The translations under genes were made by a program, and so were the position numbers. From positions 1-9,985 of the forward strand of contig OMXX01000130.1 of assembly GCA_900315105.1 (NCBI GenBank): 9,985 nucleotides of DNA, written 5' to 3'. Source of the stretch: an uncultured Prevotellaceae bacterium. Its GTDB lineage: Bacteria; Bacteroidota; Bacteroidia; Bacteroidales; Bacteroidaceae. This document shows positions 1 to 6,147 of the stretch, piece by piece (the first letter of the stretch is position 1; the number at the start of each line of letters is the position of its first letter). The notes below the pieces were generated by a model that made no database searches, was not told the DNA's origin, and worked only from the letters and a program-made list of their open reading frames with translations.

Positions 1-381
1 ATACATTGCACATTTTTCAAGATTTACACGAAAATTATTAAAATCGTCACTATATCCATTTTTATCCAAACGGAAATAAAATTTATCTTGCATAGATAAC
101 ATATTTCCGGTAAATGCGATACTTGGCCGATCTCTTTGGTCTTGTATATTTTTTACACTGAATTTCTCAAACCATTTAGATAATACATCAAATCTAACAC
201 CATAGATTGGATATATTACAATAGATGTTTTTGCAACATCTATCCAATGGTCTAATTCGATAATTTGCTTTCCTTCTTTTGTTTTTAAAATTAAGGAAGA
301 ATCTCTTTTCCTAAACTTATATTCAGAAAAGAAATCAAACTGAATTAGATCAGTAATTATTTCATTAAATATAAAATCCAT
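1..381 (-). CDS. Hypothetical protein, N-terminal 127 residues, runs off the left edge
   Basis: An uninterrupted minus-strand reading frame starts at an ATG at 381-379 and stays open for 127 codons to the window edge, so the C-terminus is missing. The protein begins MDFIFNEIITDLIQFDFFSE and is rich in Phe, Ile, Lys and Asp. No signal peptide, membrane segment or catalytic motif is visible, and I do not recognise the family. The early aromatic-rich segment followed by a charged strand (KFRKRDSSLIL) has a loose look of small DUF4304-like cytoplasmic proteins, but that is only an impression. Base composition is clearly more AT-rich than the Bro-N gene beside it, which suggests separate acquisition. 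Its 5' end overlaps, in another frame, the broken dehydrogenase fragment, so the promoter may lie in that fragment or in the gene upstream. Confidence 0.6.
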   Translation of the reverse strand, partial: MDFIFNEIITDLIQFDFFSEYKFRKRDSSLILKTKEGKQIIELDHWIDVAKTSIVIYPIYGVRFDVLSKWFEKFSVKNIQDQRDRPSIAFTGNMLSMQDKFYFRLDKNGYSDDFNNFRVNLEKCAMY

Positions 382-476
382 AGTTTTGCACTTAAATTAT
401 GGTTCCCGTCAGCTGCATATTTCTCATACAAGGCCTTGCCAATGCCTGAGGTGGCTCCAATAATGATGATATTCAT
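357..476 (-). pseudogene. Truncated short-chain dehydrogenase/reductase (N-terminal remnant)
   Basis: A minus-strand ATG at 476-474 opens a frame whose first 25 codons encode a textbook SDR beginning: four isoleucines of the first beta strand and then GATSGIGKAL, the TGxxxGIG dinucleotide-binding loop of the Rossmann fold. After Asp-Gly-Asn (about base 402) the sequence changes to AT-rich DNA with no SDR character, and the frame stops at 359-357, giving only 39 residues against roughly 230-250 for a whole SDR. It starts 10 bases after the stop of the upstream Bro-N gene, which suggests the two once formed an operon. The abrupt change marks a rearrangement breakpoint. It cannot be a working enzyme because the catalytic Ser-Tyr-Lys region is absent. 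Confidence 0.75.
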
Positions 477-486
477 AGAATTGTTC

Positions 487-1347
487 TTATTCGTCCTCCT
501 TGGGCAGAGTGTTCTGCCCTTTGCCCTCAATTGGCCTTATGTAGTCTGATGCACGCTCAGAAGAAACAACGCTTCTGCCAAGACGGCGTTCCATCGTCTC
601 GCGTGCTTCGCGTGCTACTTCGCCACCTTCCTTTGCAATACGTTGGCTCTCGGCCATCGACTGCGGATTAGATTGGCGAGAATACTCCGTGGTAGCTACC
701 TCGGCAAGTGTGTTGAGTGCCAGTTCCACATTCGTCATGTTGTCGCGCAGATTCTGCTTGGTCAGCCCCTTGTAACGCTTGTATTCGCCTGTGGTCATGC
801 CGCTCCACGCCTTTGTCAGCACATTTGTCAGAATGGCGAAGTCCCTAGGCTCATGTATGCCAGAACGATGCCACTCATCGGTCAGTTCTTTGCGCATCTC
901 GATGGAGCGCATGCGCTCGTTTATCCAGCGGTCGCTGTAGCCTTGGCGACGATAGTCCTCGACGGCCATCTGAAAGGTCAGTTCCGGGTCAATCATTTGG
1001 TCAACACGCATACTGCCCAACTCAGCAAGCCATTGTTTCACCGGTTCGGCTTTCTTGGAGGGTATGGCCTGGATGATTCTAAAAATGCCTTCAAGATCAG
1101 CGGCTTGTGTCTTGCGTCGCTTGCCATCTGGAGCCAACATTTCAACAGGGGGACAAATTGTCCCCCACTTGGATTTCAGTTCTGGGTCACGTCTAAGCAT
1201 CTTCTTTATGTAATCACGCGGATTCACGGAATCTGTCAAGACCTGCACTATATCCGTTACAGAGAAATAGTACTTCTCCCGTTCTGCATCCCATACGATG
1301 CGAACTTTCTTGCCCTCAAAGAGCTGTATAGCGAAATTCTCGTTCAT
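487..1347 (-). CDS. Bro-N domain protein (phage antirepressor-like), paralogue of the one inside the hsd operon
   Basis: This encodes 286 residues. The N-terminal part (about 5-110) fits a Bro-N domain: an FEGKKVRIVWD strand, YYFSVTDIVQVLT, and later GIFRIIQAIPSKKAEPVKQW. The C-terminal part (about 125-270) holds RKELTDEW, NLRDNMTNVELALN, AKEGGEVA and LGRSVVSSERASDY. The same blocks recur in the 5287-6144 protein, and by eye the two are roughly half identical. They are most alike in the C-terminal half and most different at residues 40-75, which may be a specificity segment. Bro-N proteins of this type are common in Bacteroidota and often sit beside type I restriction genes; DNA binding is the usual assumption, but the molecular role is not established. 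The gene faces away from the hsd operon and has a TAACTTTG box about 30 bases before its ATG. It was once followed by the SDR gene. Confidence 0.85.
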   Translation of the reverse strand: MNENFAIQLFEGKKVRIVWDAEREKYYFSVTDIVQVLTDSVNPRDYIKKMLRRDPELKSKWGTICPPVEMLAPDGKRRKTQAADLEGIFRIIQAIPSKKAEPVKQWLAELGSMRVDQMIDPELTFQMAVEDYRRQGYSDRWINERMRSIEMRKELTDEWHRSGIHEPRDFAILTNVLTKAWSGMTTGEYKRYKGLTKQNLRDNMTNVELALNTLAEVATTEYSRQSNPQSMAESQRIAKEGGEVAREARETMERRLGRSVVSSERASDYIRPIEGKGQNTLPKEDE

Positions 1348-1376
1348 GATGATACAATCCTATGTGAATTTGGTTA

Positions 1377-1384
1377 CAAAGTTA
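1377..1384 (-). promoter_or_regulatory. -7 promoter box (TAACTTTG) for the minus-strand Bro-N gene
   Basis: Read on the minus strand, TAACTTTG matches the Bacteroidales -7 consensus TAnnTTTG exactly and lies about 30 bases before the ATG at 1347, implying a short leader. There is no good TTTG at the expected -33 spacing, so this rests on the -7 box and its position alone. Confidence 0.5.
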
Positions 1385-1529
1385 CAAAATATTCTTCAAG
1401 GAGGTTCTGATATGACAGACTTTAACACGATATAGTGCACATTTCCCTCTAAAATGAATCAAAATGCCATGCATGAGTTGATTTTGAATTATTAACCGAC
1501 GCTGTCTAACAGCCAATTATCGCAGTCGT

Positions 1530-1552
1530 GGTACAACGTCGGTACAAACGTC
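1530..1552. repeat. Tandem short direct repeat GGTACAA(A)CGTC
   Basis: GGTACAACGTC (1530-1540) is followed immediately by GGTACAAACGTC (1541-1552), which differs by one inserted A. A head-to-tail pair of this size could be a protein-binding site, such as an operator or a recombinase arm site, but no integrase or regulator gene adjoins it. The function is unknown. Confidence 0.45.
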
Positions 1553-1714
1553 CCCTTTTTGCCCTCTTTTTATATGTTGCAAGGCAATGTTATGAAGGTG
1601 TAAATGCCACCCATTACTGTCATCCTGACTTAGCAAACGGCAAAATGGCCTCATAATTAAAGGTTAAATAATCTTAACGAAATGTTAAATGTTGCACGCC
1701 TTTGAAGGCTGGTT

Positions 1715-3757
1715 TTGCTCTACAAAACTCTTAGATTTCCCATTTTTTGCTATTGCACTTTTTTGTACCGTTTAATTTTGGACACTTCTTGTTATGCGCT
1801 GATTTACAACAGTTTGCGATTATCCAAAACACTTCCACATGAAAGCAATGGGGGAGAGGGTATTACTGATAATGAACTGAAAGTCATCAATCAACCCTAT
1901 TGCACAGGTCAGGACATTTTTCCACCTCGTTATTATCAGCGTAATGCCGTGAATCGAACGGTGAATGCGGTGGCTCGTGGCGACAAACGGATGCTGTTGG
2001 TGATGGCCACAGGAACGGGTAAGACCTACACCGCCTTCCAAATCGTCTATCGTCTGCTGAAGACGGAACTGGTGAAGAAGGTACTTTATCTGGCAGACCG
2101 TAACATCTTGGTCGATCAGTCTATCGAACAGGATTTCAAGCCCCTCACCAATACCATTCATAAGGTGAACTATCAGCAGGATAAGGAGCATCCAGATACC
2201 GCTCATGAGGTGTATTTTGCCCTTTATCAGCAGTTGATAGGTAAAGAGGGCGCCAAGAACTACGAAGAACTGTTCAAACCTGAATTCTTCGATATGGTGA
2301 TTGTCGATGAGTGTCATCGTGGCAGTGCGAAGGATGATAGCAACTGGCGTGAGATACTGGAGTATTTCGAAAATGCTATCCAGTTAGGTATGACAGCCAC
2401 ACCAAAGGAGACACGCTATCAGTCGAACATCAGTTATTTTGGAGAACCGCTTTATACCTATAGTCTGAAAGAGGGTATCGACGATGGTTTCTTAGCACCC
2501 TTCAAGGTGATCAATATCACAACGAATATCGGTGACGAATGGCGACCCACCAAGGGACAGCGCGACATCAACGGCAACGTGATAGAAGACCGTATCTACA
2601 ACAATACTGACTACGATTACAATATCATCATAGAAGACCGCATCCGAGAGGTAGCCCATGAGGTGAGCAGTTATCTGAAATCCACTGACCCGATGGCAAA
2701 GACCATTGTCTTCTGTGCTGATGAAGATCATGCAGAACGGATGCGTGTGGCATTGGTAAATGAGAACGCTGAGATGTGCAAAAAGAATCCTGACTATGTG
2801 GTGCGTATCACTGGCAGCGATCCCTATGGACAGTCAAAACTCGACTATTTCATCTCTGTTGCCTCCAAGACGCCCGTGATAGCCACCACCAGCAAACTGC
2901 TCTCCACAGGTGTGGATTGCAAAATGGTGAAGCTTATAGCCTTAGACCAGCGCATCAATTCGATGACGGAGTTTAAGCAGATTGTGGGTCGTGGTACACG
3001 AATCCGCGAGAAAGAGGGTAAGACGCATTTCACCATTATGGATTTCCGCAACATCACCCGCCTCTTCGCCGATCCCGACTGGGATGGTCCGCTGGAAGTG
3101 GATAAGGGCTATATGCCAGATAGGGCCAAGCCCTATACGCCTCCAAAGGACAAACCGGATGACGGGGGCGGTGTACATGATGTGAAACCCATCGTCAACA
3201 GAGATGGCTGCGAGGTGAAGATCATCAATAAGGTTGTGTCAGTCTATGATTCCAACGGCAAGCTGTTGCGCACGGAGAGCATTACGGACTATACGAAGAA
3301 GAACATCAACGACACCTATGCCAATCTCAATGACTTCATCCTGCATTGGAATGCGGCAGAGCGGAAGGTGGAAATCACTGAACTGATGCGTGAAAATGGC
3401 ATTGACCTGCAAGCCTTGAAGCACGACCAGGGGATGGATGATGTCGATGACTTTGACTTTATCTGTCATATCGCCTATGGCAAGAAACCCCTTACCCGTA
3501 AGGAACGTGCGGAGAACGTGAAGAAACGCGATGTGTTCCATAAGTACGGCCCCGAGGCTCAGAAGGTGTTGGAGGCATTGCTTGATAAGTATATGAACGA
3601 AGGCATCAGTCAGTTGGAGAACCGCAAGGTGCTCACCCTTGATCCCTTCCGACATATGGGTTCACCTTCTGGTATCGCCAAATTGTTTGGTGGCAACCAG
3701 CAGTATATGGCAGCCGTCAAAGAACTCGAAGATAGTATTTACAACGATATAGCTTAA
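1715..3757 (+). CDS. hsdR: Type I restriction enzyme R subunit, 5'-truncated: motor and C-terminal region kept, nuclease domain missing
   Basis: HsdR is the ATP-driven translocase and endonuclease of type I restriction systems. From about residue 48 (GEGITDNELKVINQPY) the protein follows the family closely: the RYYQRNAV segment, Walker A ATGTGKT at 98-104, DECH at 198-201, TATP at 227-230 and QIVGRGTRIR at 422-431, then a C-terminal region of about 240 residues. The family normally has some 150-200 residues before this point, including the PD-(D/E)xK nuclease. Here there are only about 47 unrelated residues read from a TTG, with no in-frame ATG until Met93, just before Walker A. The true start is therefore unknown and DNA cleavage is probably lost. 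hsdM follows after 8 bases. Alternatives are a translocase-only protein from an internal start, or a decaying pseudogene. Confidence 0.85.
   Translation: MLYKTLRFPIFCYCTFLYRLILDTSCYALIYNSLRLSKTLPHESNGGEGITDNELKVINQPYCTGQDIFPPRYYQRNAVNRTVNAVARGDKRMLLVMATGTGKTYTAFQIVYRLLKTELVKKVLYLADRNILVDQSIEQDFKPLTNTIHKVNYQQDKEHPDTAHEVYFALYQQLIGKEGAKNYEELFKPEFFDMVIVDECHRGSAKDDSNWREILEYFENAIQLGMTATPKETRYQSNISYFGEPLYTYSLKEGIDDGFLAPFKVINITTNIGDEWRPTKGQRDINGNVIEDRIYNNTDYDYNIIIEDRIREVAHEVSSYLKSTDPMAKTIVFCADEDHAERMRVALVNENAEMCKKNPDYVVRITGSDPYGQSKLDYFISVASKTPVIATTSKLLSTGVDCKMVKLIALDQRINSMTEFKQIVGRGTRIREKEGKTHFTIMDFRNITRLFADPDWDGPLEVDKGYMPDRAKPYTPPKDKPDDGGGVHDVKPIVNRDGCEVKIINKVVSVYDSNGKLLRTESITDYTKKNINDTYANLNDFILHWNAAERKVEITELMRENGIDLQALKHDQGMDDVDDFDFICHIAYGKKPLTRKERAENVKKRDVFHKYGPEAQKVLEALLDKYMNEGISQLENRKVLTLDPFRHMGSPSGIAKLFGGNQQYMAAVKELEDSIYNDIA
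1773..1780 (+). promoter_or_regulatory. Possible -7 box (TAATTTTG) for the hsd operon
   Basis: TAATTTTG matches TAnnTTTG and sits about 70 bases before the first recognisable HsdR sequence. A TTTG lies upstream, but its spacing is about 23 bases rather than 19-20, and an ATTG is at 17, so the match is imperfect. If real, transcription would start near 1785, downstream of the TTG at 1715, which argues against that TTG being the working start codon. Confidence 0.3.
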
Positions 3758-3765
3758 CATCAAAA

Positions 3766-5265
3766 ATGGCAATTACAAATTTTGTAAAGAACATCCGAAA
3801 CATCATGCGCAATGATGCAGGTATCAATGGCGATGCCCAGCGCATAGAACAAATCGCATGGATGCTCTTTCTGAAAGTTTACGACGAGAAAGAAAACGAT
3901 TGGGAATTCAACGAAGACAACTATACATCCTTTATCCCTGAAAACTGCCGTTGGCGCAACTGGGCGAAAGATGACGGTACGGGTGAGGCTCTGACGGCTG
4001 ACAAGCTGCTCGACTTTGTGAACAATACGCTGTTCCCCACCTTGAAGGAACTGGAGGTCACACCCGATACGCCGATGCGTAGCGCCATTGTCCGCGCCAC
4101 CTTCCAGGATGCCAACCAGTATATGAAGGATGGTGTGCTGCTTCGTCAGGTTCTCAACGTGATCGATGGCTTGGACCTGAGCAGTTATGAGGAGAGTCAT
4201 GCCTTTGGTGAGATTTACGAAACCATTCTGAAGGAGATGCAGTCGGCAGGAACGGCAGGTGAGTTCTATACGCCTCGTGCCTTGACTGATTTCATGGCAG
4301 AGATCATCCAGCCTAAAATTGGTGAGAAGGTGGCTGACTTCGCTTGTGGTACTGGTGGATTCCTCACTTCATGGCTCAAAGCCCTCGATAAGAAGGTGAA
4401 CACCGCTGAGGATCGTGAGGCTTTTGCCAACTCCATCTATGGCATCGAGAAGAAGCAGTTTCCCTATATGCTTTGTGTCACGAATATGCTGCTGCATGAT
4501 ATCGATTCGCCTAAAGTCTTTCATGGCAACTCGCTCACGAAGGATGTGCTGAACTATACCGACGATGACAAGTTCGACGTTATCCTGATGAATCCCCCTT
4601 ATGGTGGCAACGAGAAGAACGATGTGAAACGCCACTTCCCATCAGACCTCGCTTCGAGCGAAACGGCTGACCTCTTTATGGTGGTGATTCAGTACCGCTT
4701 GGCAAAGGATGGACGCGCTGCAGTGATTCTGCCAGATGGTTTCCTCTTTGGTGCTGATAATGCCAAGTTGGCTATCAAGGAGAAACTGCTGCGAGAGTTC
4801 AATCTGCATACCATCATCCGCCTACCAGGCAGCATCTTTGCCCCTTACACCTCGATTGCCACCAACATTCTGTTCTTCAACAATGAGAAGGCAGAGGGTG
4901 CAGCAGAGGGATTCAACACGAAGGACACCTGGTTCTATCGTATGGATATGCCTGAGGGCTACAAGCACTTTTCTAAGACCAAGCCCATGCTGATAGACCA
5001 CTGCAAGCCGATGATGGATTGGTGGAACAACCGCGTGGAGATCATCGATAACGAGACTGGCGACGAGAAGTCGCGCTGTTTCTCAGCACAAGAACTGTTA
5101 GACCTTGGTTGTAACTTCGATCAATGCAAGTTCCCCAAAGAAGAGGAAGAGGTATTGCGCCCAGATGAACTGCTAAAGCAGTACCACGAGAAGCGCACCG
5201 CCCTCGATGCCAAGATAGACGCAACGCTGAATGAAATCCAGCAGATGTTGGGTATAAATATATAA
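3766..5265 (+). CDS. hsdM: Type I DNA methyltransferase M subunit (N6-adenine)
   Basis: This 499-residue protein appears complete. It transfers methyl groups from S-adenosylmethionine to adenine when assembled with HsdS (usually M2S1). The N-terminal helical domain (about 1-150) is the HsdM_N type. GEFYTPR at 165-171 leads into the catalytic domain, with the AdoMet-binding motif I DFACGTGGFL at 191-200 and the N6-adenine catalytic motif IV NPPY at 276-279. Both active-site motifs are intact and the length is normal. A charged C-terminal segment (from about 455) ends in a helix likely to contact HsdS. The ATG lies 8 bases after the hsdR stop, so co-transcription is expected. A Bro-N gene follows after 21 bases instead of hsdS directly. 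Modification activity should survive even if restriction is lost. Confidence 0.95.
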   Translation: MAITNFVKNIRNIMRNDAGINGDAQRIEQIAWMLFLKVYDEKENDWEFNEDNYTSFIPENCRWRNWAKDDGTGEALTADKLLDFVNNTLFPTLKELEVTPDTPMRSAIVRATFQDANQYMKDGVLLRQVLNVIDGLDLSSYEESHAFGEIYETILKEMQSAGTAGEFYTPRALTDFMAEIIQPKIGEKVADFACGTGGFLTSWLKALDKKVNTAEDREAFANSIYGIEKKQFPYMLCVTNMLLHDIDSPKVFHGNSLTKDVLNYTDDDKFDVILMNPPYGGNEKNDVKRHFPSDLASSETADLFMVVIQYRLAKDGRAAVILPDGFLFGADNAKLAIKEKLLREFNLHTIIRLPGSIFAPYTSIATNILFFNNEKAEGAAEGFNTKDTWFYRMDMPEGYKHFSKTKPMLIDHCKPMMDWWNNRVEIIDNETGDEKSRCFSAQELLDLGCNFDQCKFPKEEEEVLRPDELLKQYHEKRTALDAKIDATLNEIQQMLGINI

Positions 5266-5286
5266 TGTACTTAAATTGTAATAACT

Positions 5287-6144
5287 ATGACAAAAAAAGA
5301 AGCACTTCGATTATTTGAAGAAAAAAAAGTCCGCACGGTGTGGGATGATGTGGAAGAGAAATGGTATTTCTCCATCGTAGATGTTTGTGGTATATTGACA
5401 GATCAGCCTGATTACGAGCATGCAAGAAACTATTGGAAAGTCTTAAAGCACAGGCTTGTAAAAGAAGGAAATGAAACGGTTACAAATTGTAACCAGTTGA
5501 AACTTCGCGCTTATGATGGCAAGATGCGTTTAACGGATGTGGCTGATACTGAGCAACTTTTCCGCCTGATACAATCCATCCCATCTCCTAAGGCAGAACC
5601 TTTTAAACAATGGATGGCACAGGTGGCCAGCCAGCGCCTCGACCAGATGCAAGATCCCGAAAAGAGTATAGATCAGGCTATCATCGATTATAAAAGATTG
5701 GGGTATTCTGACGCTTGGATCAACCAACGCATCAAGAGCATTGAGGTGCGTAAGGAACTCACAGACGAATGGAAGCGTACAGGTGTGCATGAGGGAATGG
5801 AATACGCCTCGCTGACGGATATCATTACGCGTGAATGGAGTGGTTTTACTACCAAACAATACAAACACCACAAGGGCTTGAAAAAGGAGAATCTGCGCGA
5901 CAACATGACGAATCTGGAGATTGCACTGAATATCCTGGCAGAAGCCTCTGCCACAGAACTATCGAAGGAGCGCAACCCAAAAGGGTATCGTCAGCAGACC
6001 AAGATAGCCAAAGAAGGTGGCAGCGTGGCAAAAGCAGCCCGCAAGCAGTTAGAGAGTAAACTGGGTCGCAGTGTTATTTCTTCAGCCAAAGCCAGCGACT
6101 ATTTGCTGCCCGAAACCACAGACGAACCCAGCAATGACGATTAA
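5287..6144 (+). CDS. Bro-N domain protein embedded between hsdM and hsdS
   Basis: This encodes 285 residues. The N-terminal Bro-N region (about 5-115) has LFEEKKVRTVWDD, KWYFSIVDVCGILTDQPDY, TVTNCNQLKL and LFRLIQSIPSPKAEPFKQW. The C-terminal region has RKELTDEWKRTGVHEG, ENLRDNMTNLEIALN, AKEGGSVAKAARKQ and LGRSVISSAKASDY. It is a clear paralogue of the minus-strand protein at 487-1347, diverging mainly at residues 40-75. The gene lies 21 bases after hsdM and 3 bases before hsdS, so it is co-transcribed and probably translationally coupled to the specificity subunit. Bro-N genes inside type I loci recur in Bacteroidota. Possible roles are transcriptional control of the locus, a phage-responsive switch, or an effector that replaces restriction, and sequence alone cannot decide between them. 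No transmembrane or nuclease motif is visible. Confidence 0.88.
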   Translation: MTKKEALRLFEEKKVRTVWDDVEEKWYFSIVDVCGILTDQPDYEHARNYWKVLKHRLVKEGNETVTNCNQLKLRAYDGKMRLTDVADTEQLFRLIQSIPSPKAEPFKQWMAQVASQRLDQMQDPEKSIDQAIIDYKRLGYSDAWINQRIKSIEVRKELTDEWKRTGVHEGMEYASLTDIITREWSGFTTKQYKHHKGLKKENLRDNMTNLEIALNILAEASATELSKERNPKGYRQQTKIAKEGGSVAKAARKQLESKLGRSVISSAKASDYLLPETTDEPSNDD

Positions 6145-6147
6145 GGT

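Larger units (their letters stand above)
1385..1849. other. Intergenic stretch without a convincing gene; lies where the 5' end of hsdR would be expected
   Basis: About 465 bases separate the Bro-N promoter from the first recognisable HsdR sequence. No frame encodes anything like the HsdR N-terminal nuclease domain. The stretch contains a tandem 11/12-base repeat (1530-1552), a small GCTGT/ACAGC hairpin (1501-1513), a GCCT/AGGC hairpin (1698-1709) and AT-rich DNA with TTAAC motifs. The open frame from TTG 1715 to about 1849 is rich in Leu, Tyr, Cys and Phe and reads like translated AT-rich non-coding DNA rather than a protein domain. I infer that this DNA replaced the original hsdR 5' end. 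Confidence 0.5.

Noticed and set aside
643..1410. Plus-strand frame of 255 codons opposite the Bro-N gene
   Set aside because: It is antisense to a clear Bro-N coding sequence, has no recognisable domain and is rich in His, Leu and Cys as expected of a reverse-frame shadow.
1490..1560. Minus-strand tail resembling the end of a recombinase gene
   Set aside because: About 20 codons in one frame could be read, but no integrase catalytic motif or longer open frame supports it.
1715..1849. The first 45 codons of the hsdR frame as a genuine signal or membrane segment
   Set aside because: Although hydrophobic, they are read from a TTG through AT-rich DNA, contain a -7-like box, and a secreted HsdR makes no biological sense. 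They are more likely untranslated.
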